Origin: Chitinophagales bacterium
GTDB taxonomy: Bacteria > Bacteroidota > Bacteroidia > Chitinophagales > Saprospiraceae
Direction of reading: 5' to 3'
Assembly (NCBI GenBank): GCA_013299105.1
Contig: JAAFJY010000014.1
Coordinates: 1 to 64,000, forward strand
DNA: 64,000 bases
The notes beneath the pieces are model-generated. The model saw nothing but the letters and a program-made list of their open reading frames with translations. It was not told where the DNA came from and ran no database searches. This document shows, piece by piece, positions 8,865 to 18,694 of the stretch (positions are counted from its first letter, which is position 1; the number at the start of each line of letters is the position of its first letter). Position numbers and translations under genes: made by a program.

Positions 8865-11324
8865 ATGAGCAGATATTCACTTTTGCTAATGCTCGTGCTG
8901 GGTAGTCTGACGTTTAGCCAGGGTCAATCACTGAAGAGTTGGTTGGCTGCGGCTGATACTTCTTTTGTCAACAAAGACTACTACTCTGCCTACAAGTATT
9001 ATGAGGCAGCCCTCCACTACGATACCAACAGTACCGATATTCGCTATAAAATGGCGGAATCGGCGCGTATGTTCAATGCCTTTAAATACGCTGCTGAAGC
9101 ATATCAGCGGGTATTGGATAGTCCAGAAAAAGCAAGTTACCCCTTGACCAGCCTCTGGCTAGGAGAACTCAAGCAAAAAATGGGCGACTATGGTGGGGCG
9201 CAAGTCGCCTACCAACAGTTTTTGGACACCCAAGCCGGTGCAGCTGCCGAATACCGAGACTTGGCCACCAAAGGTGTGCGTGATTGCAATTTTGTTTTGG
9301 GGCGCAGAACGGCTTCTGGCAAAAGTATCGCGCTACCTGTCAACATGGGGGATCAGGTTAACAGCCCGTACAGCGACTTCGGCCCTTTCTTCATGGGAGA
9401 CACCTTGTATTACTCTTCTATGCGCTTCACCGAGCCGAAAGACAAGACGGGGCGTTTGTACAGCAAAGTACTTAAAATTGACCCGGGTACTGCTCCCGTA
9501 TTGTTGCCGCCTTCTTACAATTCAGCTGCGACCAATACTTCCTATGCGACCTTCAATCCGGAAGGCAAAGGAGTTTATTACTGCAACTGCGATTATGTGA
9601 AACCGACCTTCGAAATTCGTTGCGACCTTTATTTCCGTAGCCGCAGTGCTGCGGGTTGGGGGGAGCCACTAAAATTGACGGTCAACCGCGCTGGCTTTAC
9701 CAGCATTCAGCCCGCAGTAGGACGTGATGCCAAAGGTAATTTGTTGCTCTATTTTGTGAGCAATCGCCCAGGAGGCAAAGGCAAGAGCGACATCTGGGCT
9801 GGTCCGATGGAACTGAACGGGGATGTACTGAGTGCTGAACCAGTAATTGAACTCAACACCATCGGCAACGACGTGTCGCCATTTTACCACAACCGCTCGC
9901 GCCAGTTGTTTTTCAGCACCGATGGCCGGGTGAGCAATGGTGGTTATGATGTTTATCGCGCAGCAACGGATGGAAAAGCCTGGAGCGAGCCTGTACATAT
10001 GGGAGTAGAGGTCAACTCCAGTTTTGACGACATGTACTATGTGCGCAATGCCAAAGGCGACAAGGCGGTGTTTGGCTCCAACCGGTGGGGCTCTACTTAC
10101 ATCGAAGAAGACAAAGAAGCCTGTTGCTTCGACTTATATGAAATGCCCATCGACCTGGGGATCAGGATTGATGTGTTTACTTTCAACGCATCGGATTCTA
10201 CCCAATTGAATGCTACCCGTGTGCGCATCCTGGAAATTGGCCCCGATGGCAAAGAACTCGAGGTATTCAACAGCACTGACCCCAATGGCAATTACTACAC
10301 CTTTGTAGCCGAACGCTATAAGAAGTACAAGATTGTAGCCGAAAAAGACCACTTCATCGAGGATGTCAAAATTGTGGACTTGAGCGCTGCGGGAGACGAA
10401 GTCACTTCGGTAAGGCAGGACATGTACCTGATGCCAATCGACTTGCAGGTTCTGACCTTGAAAGACGATGGGGTTACCCGCCCAATGCCACCACTGCCAG
10501 GAACAACGGTCAAATTGGTTGAAATTCGTGGTCCTGGCGACACCGTTTTGGTGGCTGAACGTACCAATCCAGAGAGCAACGACTTCTTATTTCCTTATAT
10601 GAAGTTGAACCAACCTTACGTGGTTTTTGCGTCAAAACCTGGATACTTACCAGCAAACGTGGCCATTACCATCACGATGGAGACGGTTAAACAGTTTGGG
10701 CCACACATTACTTTGGAAATTCCACTGCGTGAACTAGATGACAGCTACTTGTTTCCAGTTCGCTTATACTTCGACAATGCAATTCCGGACCGCAGCTCCT
10801 ATCTGACCACGACCCGTGCACAGTATGAAACTTTGTACAACGGTTATTATCCCCGCAAACAAGAGTTCATCGACAAGTACACAGAAGGGCTAGACAACAA
10901 CAACAAGTTTGTAACAGCGCGCCTATTTGAAAATTTCTTTGAACAGAACCTGAAAGCTGGCTTCAATCAATTGGACAGCGTAAGCATGATTATCAAGAGG
11001 ATTTTGGATAAAGGCCAGATTGCGGTCGTTGAGATGGAGGGGTTTGCCAGTCCTAGAGGAAATGCCTACTACAATAAGCAATTGAGTGCCCGACGCATGG
11101 AGTCTGTAAAAAATTATTTCCGGATTATTGATGGTGGTGTATTTGCTCCGCACATCGGTACCGGAAAATTGAAATTTACCATGCAAGCTTTTGGTGCGGA
11201 CCGCTCTGAAAAGGGAGTTCCGAGCAACATCAATGACCTCAAAGGCTCTATTTACAGTACCCAGGCTTCTTTGGAACGGAGGGTAGAGATAAAAAGCGTA
11301 AAACCAGAGTCGAAAACCAACTAA
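8865..11324 (+). CDS. OmpA-family envelope protein with TPR and PD40 repeats (T9SS-associated)
   Basis: An 819-aa secreted protein. Residues 1-20 are a signal peptide (LLLMLVLGSLTFSQG). Residues 25-135 look like TPR helices (YYSAYKYYEAALHYD, FKYAAEAYQRVLD). About 170-420 hold WD40-like PD40 blades (YFVSNRPGGKGKSDIWAGP, LFFSTDGRVSNGGYDVY). About 435-610 hold two carboxypeptidase-regulatory-like beta domains. The C-terminal 130 residues are an OmpA-like peptidoglycan-binding domain (MEGFASPRGNAYYNKQLSARR … SLERRVEIK). Such proteins co-occur with PorP/SprF and with giant T9SS substrates and probably anchor the complex to the wall. It ends 11 bp before the next gene, so the two are cotranscribed. 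Confidence 0.87.
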   Translation: MSRYSLLLMLVLGSLTFSQGQSLKSWLAAADTSFVNKDYYSAYKYYEAALHYDTNSTDIRYKMAESARMFNAFKYAAEAYQRVLDSPEKASYPLTSLWLGELKQKMGDYGGAQVAYQQFLDTQAGAAAEYRDLATKGVRDCNFVLGRRTASGKSIALPVNMGDQVNSPYSDFGPFFMGDTLYYSSMRFTEPKDKTGRLYSKVLKIDPGTAPVLLPPSYNSAATNTSYATFNPEGKGVYYCNCDYVKPTFEIRCDLYFRSRSAAGWGEPLKLTVNRAGFTSIQPAVGRDAKGNLLLYFVSNRPGGKGKSDIWAGPMELNGDVLSAEPVIELNTIGNDVSPFYHNRSRQLFFSTDGRVSNGGYDVYRAATDGKAWSEPVHMGVEVNSSFDDMYYVRNAKGDKAVFGSNRWGSTYIEEDKEACCFDLYEMPIDLGIRIDVFTFNASDSTQLNATRVRILEIGPDGKELEVFNSTDPNGNYYTFVAERYKKYKIVAEKDHFIEDVKIVDLSAAGDEVTSVRQDMYLMPIDLQVLTLKDDGVTRPMPPLPGTTVKLVEIRGPGDTVLVAERTNPESNDFLFPYMKLNQPYVVFASKPGYLPANVAITITMETVKQFGPHITLEIPLRELDDSYLFPVRLYFDNAIPDRSSYLTTTRAQYETLYNGYYPRKQEFIDKYTEGLDNNNKFVTARLFENFFEQNLKAGFNQLDSVSMIIKRILDKGQIAVVEMEGFASPRGNAYYNKQLSARRMESVKNYFRIIDGGVFAPHIGTGKLKFTMQAFGADRSEKGVPSNINDLKGSIYSTQASLERRVEIKSVKPESKTN

Positions 11325-11335
11325 TCGTAATCCCA

Positions 11336-14300
11336 ATGAAATACCTGCAAAACCAAAATACTAAAATAAGCTGCAAAAGATGGGCAAGTCCTTGGCTGAT
11401 CTTAGCCTTGTTGACTTTTGCTCCCATGCTCCTGCACGCTACTCATATCGTGGGCGGCGAGGTAGGTTACCGTTGCCTGGGTAATAACCAATACGAAGTC
11501 TTGGTGAGGGTTTACCGCGATTGCATCAATGGAGACACTGCTGCACCTTTTGACGACCCCGCCTCGGTGGGTATTTTCGACCGCAATGGTTTACTGGTCC
11601 GAGAAATAGATGTACCTTTTGTAAGGGATTCATTCATTAGCAATGACCTTGGTGCCTGTTTGGTAGCCACTGAACGGGTGTGTGTACATACAACAATTTA
11701 CCGAACAACCGTTACCCTCCCATTTTTGGCTGGCGGGTATAAAATTGTTTATCAGCGTTGCTGCCGCAATCGTACAATCAAAAACATTGTTCGCCCGTTG
11801 GAAACTGGTGCGACCTACGATATCTTGCTGACGGAAGAGGCCATGCGCCGGTGCAACAATAGTGCTCAATTCCGTGCCTGGCCGGATGTCTACATTTGCT
11901 CTAAAACGCCTCTGGTTTTTGACCATTCGGCTACCGATGCGGATGGTGACTCATTGGTATACAAGCTTTGCACTCCATTTCAGGGTGCTACTTTTGCCAA
12001 CCCACAGCCACAGCCACCTGGCTTCCCACCATACGACACCTTGATTTGGGCAGCAGGTTACTCCACGCAGAACATGCTGGGATTTGGTATTCCGCTGAGA
12101 ATTGATTCCCGTACTGGCTTACTGACTGCTACACCAGATCAAGTCGGGCAGTATGTAGTTGGGATTTGTGTGGAAGAATATGATCGCCGTACCCGACGCC
12201 TGGTGGCCAGCACCCGCCGCGATTTCCAATACAATGTACAGCTTTGTGAAAGTGTAACGGCTGCATTTTTCTCCCCTGAATCTCAGTGTGACTCTTTGCA
12301 AGTGCGCTTCCGCAACGAAAGCCGAAACGCCGACGATTTCCGCTGGTTTTTTGATTTCCCACGCACTAACCTTACTTCTACCGATCGTGATCCAGTCTTT
12401 AGTTTTCCTCGCCCTGGCACTTATCGGGTAGCGCTGATTGCCGAACCCGGAACCTCTTGCGCAGATACTGCTTATCGCACCATTCGTCTGTTTCCATCGA
12501 GCCTACGGGGAAATATGCTGGTAGATGTGTTGCCCTGCGCCCAAAATGCCATTGTGCAAACAGTGGACCTGAGCAGCGATGAGAGTTCTACGATTGTCAG
12601 TCGTTCCTGGGTCATCAGTTTTGGCAACCAGCGCCTGACCAGCAGCCGGATCAATCCGATCTTTGTAGTGCCTTTGAACATTTCTGGCACTATCCAACTA
12701 ACGGTCACCAATGCCAATGGTTGTACACGGGTGATCTCCCAAGCGTTCAATACCAATGTTCCGGCCAGCGATCCTACGCGGGGTATCCCGGATACAATTC
12801 GTGCTTGTGTAGGCACCGTGGTCGACGTCAACCCAAGTGGCAACCCTAATACTACCTTGAATTACCGTTGGGAGCCCGCTGCTGCGTTTGACAACCCCAA
12901 TTCGCCTACCCCCCGATTTAGAATTGGGCAAACTGGACCAGTAACTTTGACTGTGACTGCCGATACAGCGATCATTTGTTCGGTAACCAAGCGAATCACA
13001 GTCATTGGTTTAGAACGCCCACGCGCAGTGTTTTCAGTGGCTACTTCCAATGGCACCGTGGGAAGTTGCGACAGCAGGAACCTGGCCTTGGTCAATACTT
13101 CGAGTAATGCGAGCACCTATAGTTGGCGGGTTTCACGCAATAGTTTGGTCTTGACTTCTACCTCTAATGCTCCAAATTTTACTTTGACTGATACAGGTAC
13201 ATATGAAATTCGCCTGATAGCTTCTAATGGAATTTGCAGCGACACCTCTACCCAGCGGATTCGCCTGAACAGCTTGCCAATCAACCTGCAATTGACCGAC
13301 GATCTCAGTACTTGTGGCGAACCTGCTCGACTTACTGCCAGTGGAACAGGGAGCCTGACTTACCGTTGGACCAACCGTGCTGGACAGGTACTGGGCACTA
13401 CGGCTAGCATCTCCGTCAGCCCTGCGGCCAGCGAGACTTACTTCCTGGCGGCGACCAATGCCGCTGGATGTACAGAACGCGACAGCGTAAAGGTGACCAA
13501 CAATGATGCAGTGGTGAGTTTGCAAAACCCTAATAGTGGCAGCATCAACCAGTGTACCGCAACAAATATTAACGTAGTTACTGTCAATGGACGCCCTGAT
13601 GATCAGTTGACCTTTACCTGGAGCCCCGCCGCAAACATTGTATCTGGCGGCAACACAGGCAACCCAACTTTACGCCCCAATGCCAATGGCCGTACGGTGA
13701 TTACGGGTATCGCTCGCAACCAATTCAATTGTGAAGATACCATTACCCTAACGATCAATGTAGGTACGCCCAATCCGAATTTCCCGCCAACAGTGACCGC
13801 TTGTCCTGGAGTAGCAACTCCAATTGGCGGACCAGCTGTTGCGGGTTTGACCTATGCTTGGGCACCTGCCACTGGACTTTCGGCGACGAATGTATCGAAT
13901 CCGAATTTTATAGGTACTACCAGTACGAGGTACTTTGTTACCGTAACTGACAACCAAAGTGGTCAAAACTGCCAGTTTGTCGATACGGTTCAGGTAAACA
14001 TCGCCCAGCGCCCAAATATCCAGGTGACACCTGCTGACACCAGCATTTGCCAGGGTACCTCTGCTACGCTGAGGGCTACAGGTGCTACCAACTTTACCTG
14101 GTTCAGGGGCACTACCCAAGTGGGAACCGGACCAAGCGTGACCCTTTCTCCCGCAGTTGGCGAAAACCTGTACACCCTGGTTAGTCGCAGTGATGCTGGC
14201 TGTTTGGACACGGTGCGCAACATCCGAATTCGGGTAAGTGCATTTGAGCCCGGCTTGCCTTCTCCTCAAACCATTTGCGCCAATACACCAACGGCGATCA

Positions 14301-17300
14301 ACCCAAATGGCAATGCCACCTACCGTTATACCTGGGCACCTATTACGGGCCTCAACCTGACGAATCCACACAACCCACTCGCTACTTTAAGCCAAAATAC
14401 CACATATCGCGTCACCGCTACCGACCCAGCTACAGGTTGTAGCATCAACAAGGATGTGCAGATCAACGTGCGCTCTGCTCCTGAATTCTCACGCCCTCGC
14501 GACACCACAGTTTGCAATAGCAACGCTGTAACCCTGCGCACCCAAGCAGCAACTGGCACAACTGTGACTTGGCAAAACAGCACAGGTGGCAGCATCGGTA
14601 CGGGATCAAGTGTATCGGTTACACCCGCCATAGGTCCAAACACCTATTTCTTGGTAGTAGCGGATGGCAATTGTACGGCTCGTGATACCATCACGATTAC
14701 GCGTGCCAATTTCCAACCTGGTGACTTGGCTACGCCACAAAATGTGTGCGCTGGTGTACCAACTGCCCTCAACCCCAGCGGCAATGCAGCCTACACCTAT
14801 GTTTGGTCGCCAACAACGGGCTTGAGCCTGGCTACCCCGCACAATCCAGTGGCTACCGTTAGTGTATCTACCACTTATAATGTAACGGTAACGGATCCGG
14901 TATCGGGTTGTACATTGATCAAAGCAATCCAGGTCAATGTACCTGATCTGAGTAGTTTCCGGGCACCCAATGACACCACAGTTTGCGATGGCAATAGCCT
15001 GAGCCTGCGCGCTAGAGCAAATGAAGGCATCTCCGTGACCTGGTTAAATGCCGCAGGGACAACGATTGGCACGGGCAATACCCTGAATTTCACCCCAGCG
15101 ATCGGCAATAACCTGCTGGTAGCAGTTGGAACCGTGGGTACTTGCACCATACGCGAAACCCTGCGCATCAACCGCGCCAATTTCCAGCCTGGAGACTTGA
15201 CCTCTCCACAGAATGTATGTCCGGGAGTGCCTACTCCTTTGAACCCCAATGGCAATGCTGCGTACACCTACGTTTGGTCGCCGACTACGGGTTTGAACTT
15301 GACAGCACCACACAATCCAATTGCAACAGTCAATGTTTCTACTACTTATAATGTAACGGTAACGGACCCCGTGTCAGGTTGTACTTTGAGCAAACCAATC
15401 CAAATCAATGTGCCTGACTTGAGCACTTTCCGTGCCCCCAACGATACCACGGTATGCGATGGCAATGCTTTAAACCTCCGGGCCAGGGCCAACCAAGGCG
15501 TCACCGTGACTTGGTTGAATGCCGCAGGTGCAACGATTGGCACGGGCACTACACTCAACTTCACTCCTGCGGTAGGCAACAACCTGCTGGTGGCAGTAGC
15601 AAGTGTAGGCACTTGTACCCTGCGCGATACGCTGCGCATCAATCGTGCCAACTTCCAGCCTGGTGACCTCAAGTCACCTCAAGAAGTATGCGCAGGAGTT
15701 GCTACGCCGCTCAACCCGAATGGCAACCCCGCTTATCGCTACACTTGGGCTCCAACTGCTGGCCTGGAGTTGACCAATCCTCACAATCCAGTAGTGACAG
15801 TAAGCCAAAATACCACTTATAGCGTAACGGTAGTCGATCCTGCCACAGGCTGTACGCTCAACAAGACCATTCAGGTCAATGTGACCCCACCTGTAACGGT
15901 GATTGCCTTGCCCGATACTTCTTTGTGCGCACCTGGACGATTGACTTTGCGGGCTACAACTTCACGCCCAGCCCAAGTGACTTGGTACCGTGACCGCAAC
16001 CTGACCCAAGTGCTTGGAACTGGCAACCGCATTTCGGTGCAAGTTGGAACTGGCCGCAACGTCTTTTATGCAGCTGTAACCGATACCAACGATGTGTGCG
16101 TAAAAGCCCAGCGCAGAATTGCAGGCGGTGGTACAGGCAGTGGAGGTACAGGTACTGGCGGTACGGGAGGCACTGGTGGTACTGGTTCTGGCGGCACAGG
16201 CACTGGCAACCCTTTGGCTGGTGTGCCACTCGACTCAGCAGTGGTCGTAGTGTCTGACTTGGCAACCGGAGCACCCCCAGCTGAAATTTTGGCTTGCCGC
16301 AATACCCCTACTCCATTGAATCCCAATGGAAATCCCAATTTCCGCTACAATTGGGCTCCTGCTGCAAGCTTGAGCAACCCAACGGCACCTTCGCCAGCAG
16401 CTAGCATCACGCAAACGACCACTTATTTTGTGACCATCACCGACCAAAGTGGCAATTGCCAATTATTGGATACAGTAACGGTACGGTTGTCTGCGCCGAT
16501 CAACACGGATGCAGGCCGCGATACCACCTTGTGCAGCACCAATCCGTTTACGCTAAGGGCTCGTGGAACGGGCGTAACCATTTACGAATGGTCCACTAAT
16601 CGTCGTTTTGAACCCATTACGGGCCGTACCGATAGCTTGCGCATTACGCCAAGCACTACTTCAACGACTTATTATGTGCGCACCACAAATGCTGCTGGCT
16701 GCCAAGAGATCGACTCAGTAAGGGTAATTGCTCGTCCGGTCAACGCTACTCTACCACCAACGTCACTGGCGTGTAAGCCGCGTGATCCGCTGACCTTGCG
16801 GGTAACGAACAACGATCCAACTCAGACATTGACCTACCTTTGGTCGCCAGCCAACGTGCTGCTCACCCCTGCAAACCAGGGCCCTGAAGCACGCATAACG
16901 GCCATCAATGGTACCGAAGTCGCGGTTTTACTGACCAACCAACTTGGTTGTACCGCTACGCTACGCAGCAGGGTTACAGTGGTCGACTTGCTTGGTAATG
17001 TGCGAATCAACGTAGAAAAACCAACCATCAAGATCGGGGAATCCACCCGCATCTCAGTTGAAAACTGCGTAGGTTGCTCAGTAACCTGGACGCCAACTAC
17101 CGACTTGACGCCTAGCACAGGCACCCAAGTCACGGCTTCGCCTACTGATACCATCACCTATACCGCTACGGTGACCAAAGATGGTTGTACTGAAACCTTC
17201 CGGGTACGCATCAATGTGGCTGGACCATATTGTATTGAGCCATTCATCTTTGTACCCACGGCCTTTACCCCCAACGGTGACAATGTCAATGATGTGCTTT

Positions 17301-17512
17301 TTGTACGTGGTCGCGGCATCACCCAGATGACCTTCATCATTTACAACCGCTGGGGCCAACAGGTATTTTCAACCACCAACCAAAATGTAGGCTGGGATGG
17401 CACCTTCCGCGGACGACAATTGCCACCAGATGTTTACGGTTACTACCTGACCGCACTTTGCGTGGATGGCACATCTTACCGAAAACAAGGCAACGTGACT
17501 TTGATCCGTTAG
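11336..17512 (+). CDS. Giant repeat surface protein with T9SS type B (gliding-motility-type) C-terminal domain
   Basis: A 2058-aa exported protein. A signal peptide (LILALLTFAPMLLHA) is followed by a conserved N-terminal block (THIVGGEVGYRCLGNNQYEVLVRVYRDC, split here only for reading) common to large Bacteroidota adhesins. Then come a PKD-like domain (about 310-370) and many Ig/PKD-like beta modules of about 78 or 157 aa. Those at about 1124-1520 are near-identical. At about 1598-1625 there is a Gly/Thr/Ser linker. The C-terminal ~85 residues (FVPTAFTPNGDNVNDVLFV … YNRWGQQVF … WDGTFRGRQLPPDVYGYYL) are the type B sorting domain read by the T9SS. It is probably secreted and attached as an adhesin or gliding-related fibre. 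It is followed by a terminator at 17544. Confidence 0.9.
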   Translation: MKYLQNQNTKISCKRWASPWLILALLTFAPMLLHATHIVGGEVGYRCLGNNQYEVLVRVYRDCINGDTAAPFDDPASVGIFDRNGLLVREIDVPFVRDSFISNDLGACLVATERVCVHTTIYRTTVTLPFLAGGYKIVYQRCCRNRTIKNIVRPLETGATYDILLTEEAMRRCNNSAQFRAWPDVYICSKTPLVFDHSATDADGDSLVYKLCTPFQGATFANPQPQPPGFPPYDTLIWAAGYSTQNMLGFGIPLRIDSRTGLLTATPDQVGQYVVGICVEEYDRRTRRLVASTRRDFQYNVQLCESVTAAFFSPESQCDSLQVRFRNESRNADDFRWFFDFPRTNLTSTDRDPVFSFPRPGTYRVALIAEPGTSCADTAYRTIRLFPSSLRGNMLVDVLPCAQNAIVQTVDLSSDESSTIVSRSWVISFGNQRLTSSRINPIFVVPLNISGTIQLTVTNANGCTRVISQAFNTNVPASDPTRGIPDTIRACVGTVVDVNPSGNPNTTLNYRWEPAAAFDNPNSPTPRFRIGQTGPVTLTVTADTAIICSVTKRITVIGLERPRAVFSVATSNGTVGSCDSRNLALVNTSSNASTYSWRVSRNSLVLTSTSNAPNFTLTDTGTYEIRLIASNGICSDTSTQRIRLNSLPINLQLTDDLSTCGEPARLTASGTGSLTYRWTNRAGQVLGTTASISVSPAASETYFLAATNAAGCTERDSVKVTNNDAVVSLQNPNSGSINQCTATNINVVTVNGRPDDQLTFTWSPAANIVSGGNTGNPTLRPNANGRTVITGIARNQFNCEDTITLTINVGTPNPNFPPTVTACPGVATPIGGPAVAGLTYAWAPATGLSATNVSNPNFIGTTSTRYFVTVTDNQSGQNCQFVDTVQVNIAQRPNIQVTPADTSICQGTSATLRATGATNFTWFRGTTQVGTGPSVTLSPAVGENLYTLVSRSDAGCLDTVRNIRIRVSAFEPGLPSPQTICANTPTAINPNGNATYRYTWAPITGLNLTNPHNPLATLSQNTTYRVTATDPATGCSINKDVQINVRSAPEFSRPRDTTVCNSNAVTLRTQAATGTTVTWQNSTGGSIGTGSSVSVTPAIGPNTYFLVVADGNCTARDTITITRANFQPGDLATPQNVCAGVPTALNPSGNAAYTYVWSPTTGLSLATPHNPVATVSVSTTYNVTVTDPVSGCTLIKAIQVNVPDLSSFRAPNDTTVCDGNSLSLRARANEGISVTWLNAAGTTIGTGNTLNFTPAIGNNLLVAVGTVGTCTIRETLRINRANFQPGDLTSPQNVCPGVPTPLNPNGNAAYTYVWSPTTGLNLTAPHNPIATVNVSTTYNVTVTDPVSGCTLSKPIQINVPDLSTFRAPNDTTVCDGNALNLRARANQGVTVTWLNAAGATIGTGTTLNFTPAVGNNLLVAVASVGTCTLRDTLRINRANFQPGDLKSPQEVCAGVATPLNPNGNPAYRYTWAPTAGLELTNPHNPVVTVSQNTTYSVTVVDPATGCTLNKTIQVNVTPPVTVIALPDTSLCAPGRLTLRATTSRPAQVTWYRDRNLTQVLGTGNRISVQVGTGRNVFYAAVTDTNDVCVKAQRRIAGGGTGSGGTGTGGTGGTGGTGSGGTGTGNPLAGVPLDSAVVVVSDLATGAPPAEILACRNTPTPLNPNGNPNFRYNWAPAASLSNPTAPSPAASITQTTTYFVTITDQSGNCQLLDTVTVRLSAPINTDAGRDTTLCSTNPFTLRARGTGVTIYEWSTNRRFEPITGRTDSLRITPSTTSTTYYVRTTNAAGCQEIDSVRVIARPVNATLPPTSLACKPRDPLTLRVTNNDPTQTLTYLWSPANVLLTPANQGPEARITAINGTEVAVLLTNQLGCTATLRSRVTVVDLLGNVRINVEKPTIKIGESTRISVENCVGCSVTWTPTTDLTPSTGTQVTASPTDTITYTATVTKDGCTETFRVRINVAGPYCIEPFIFVPTAFTPNGDNVNDVLFVRGRGITQMTFIIYNRWGQQVFSTTNQNVGWDGTFRGRQLPPDVYGYYLTALCVDGTSYRKQGNVTLIR
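14701..15900 (+). repeat. Near-identical 468-471-bp tandem repeats within the giant surface protein
   Basis: Three long units begin at about 14705, 15173 and 15644, each starting with codons for RANFQPGDL. They share long stretches of nearly identical sequence (YVWSPTTGL, VTDPVSGCTL, RAPNDTTVCDG, FTPA-GNNLLVAV). The third unit diverges in its second half. High nucleotide similarity suggests recent duplication and a risk of length change by recombination. Confidence 0.85.
16124..16207 (+). repeat. Gly-Thr-Gly linker microsatellite in the giant surface protein
   Basis: An imperfect GGTACTGGC/GGAGGTACA repeat encodes a run of Gly, Thr and Ser only (GGTGSGGTGTGG…), a flexible linker between two groups of Ig-like modules. 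Confidence 0.85.
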
Positions 17513-17543
17513 GGCCTGTTTAAATACAAGCGAAGACTCAAAT

Positions 17544-17592
17544 AAACCCGTTGGAAGACCCTTGTGTCGTCCAGCGGGTTTGTGTTTTTGGT
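17544..17592 (+). terminator. Probable intrinsic terminator after the giant surface protein gene
   Basis: Sixteen-base arms AAACCCGTTGGAAGAC (17544) and GTCGTCCAGCGGGTTT (17566) pair with one G-T wobble and one mismatch around a 6-base loop. They are followed by GTGTTTTTGG. Position 32 bp past the stop codon fits a terminator. Confidence 0.7.
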
Positions 17593-17756
17593 TGATACGC
17601 TTATTTTTGCAGCCTTGAGTTGCCTAAACTGTATCAAACGCCAAAGCTTTGGCGTTTATCTTTGGTGGAAAACGATTGCTTTTGCCCACAACAGTAAAAA
17701 CTTAGGCTAGCGGTTTTGAGTCAAAAAAGAAGACAATTTTTCGTCAGCCGAGCCTA

Positions 17757-17794
17757 CTTTTAGCGGGGGTAGCCGGGGCTACCCCCGCTAAAAG
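17757..17794. repeat. GC-rich perfect hairpin, 18-bp arms
   Basis: CTTTTAGCGGGGGTAGCC (17757-17774) and its exact complement (17777-17794) flank a 2-base loop. No T-run follows, so it is not a simple terminator. A hairpin with the same TAGCC/GGCTA centre and 20-bp arms lies at 55490-55531. Confidence 0.85.
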
Positions 17795-17873
17795 AGGCGA
17801 AGGATCACGGAAAAACGGCCTTTTTTGGCCGAAATGGGAGCAGGCTAAGCTTTTACAATAAACACACCAACTT

Positions 17874-18512
17874 ATGAAAATAGCACTAGTCACCGCATTC
17901 TGTTTACTGATGAGCCACATGGCCTTCACCCAGTGCCCATTGGAAATCAATGAACGAGATGCTTTTGACAGCACCCTCACGCTGCTCAGCAAGTCGGTGA
18001 ATGTAGGCTACATGATCCCCAGCAATTTTCAGACTGCGGAAGGAAACAAAATGGTAGAGGAAGCCAAAATCATGTTCTCTTTTACCCAAAACGATTCCAT
18101 CAATGCCTTTTTCCTCATCCTGGCGGTACTCGAACGCGACTACCTGGCGATCGACGAAGGGCGCAATGTCTTGATCAAGTTGGAGGACGACCAGAAAGAA
18201 ACCACAGTTGGTGAAGAGGAAATCAAAATGGATGCCAAGGACGAGGGCGAAAAACAGTCAATTTTAAGCTTTTACAACTTCCCGGATCGTGGCACTTTTG
18301 ACAAAAAAACCAACATGCGCATGTACGTACATTCTTGCGCGGTACCTCTGGACCAGGTTTTTACCCTGGCTTATTCAGGCATTGAAAAAATTCGCATCCA
18401 GTACCGCAACACCAAGCATACCATCACCTTGAGCAAAGAACAGCGCGAAATGATCAAAAAAGCGGCCCTCTGCATCGGGGATACTGCTGGCTTGCTGAAA
18501 AATAAGCCTTGA
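17874..18512 (+). CDS. Secreted protein of unknown function
   Basis: A 212-aa protein with a clear signal peptide (MKIALVTAFCLLMSHMAFTQC), cleaved near Gln20/Cys21. The mature part is mixed alpha/beta with an acidic stretch (about 100-130) and a basic C-terminal helix (KEQREMIKKAALCIGDTAGL). I do not recognise a family. It stands alone: the giant gene upstream ends in a terminator, and the next gene starts 180 bp downstream beyond a family W repeat. The unpaired cysteines (C21, C154, C203) are far apart. Confidence 0.65.
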   Translation: MKIALVTAFCLLMSHMAFTQCPLEINERDAFDSTLTLLSKSVNVGYMIPSNFQTAEGNKMVEEAKIMFSFTQNDSINAFFLILAVLERDYLAIDEGRNVLIKLEDDQKETTVGEEEIKMDAKDEGEKQSILSFYNFPDRGTFDKKTNMRMYVHSCAVPLDQVFTLAYSGIEKIRIQYRNTKHTITLSKEQREMIKKAALCIGDTAGLLKNKP

Positions 18513-18552
18513 TTTTGTTTCACGCTACTGTTTTTACAAAAAAATACCAATC

Positions 18553-18640
18553 CGTGCAAACGAGTGTTGAAGAACCCACGAAAGCTACCCAGCGAGCCCC
18601 CAAATCATATGTCATATATCGTATGTCGTCTATCGTATGT
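18553..18640 (+). repeat. Dispersed repeat family W, copy 1
   Basis: The core GCAAACGAG … CCAGCGAGCCCCCAAATCAT is followed by 7-bp units of the TATGTCG/TCTATCG type. It shares long stretches with 26385-26494 and with the complement of 45761-45874. Confidence 0.8.
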
Positions 18641-18694
18641 GAAAAAACAAGCCCTGGAAAAGAAAAATTCCCTTGTATTAAGCTGATTGAATGT

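Noticed and set aside
13748-14371. Antisense frames within the giant surface protein gene
   Set aside because: Shadows of a long, stop-poor coding strand; no motif or start context.
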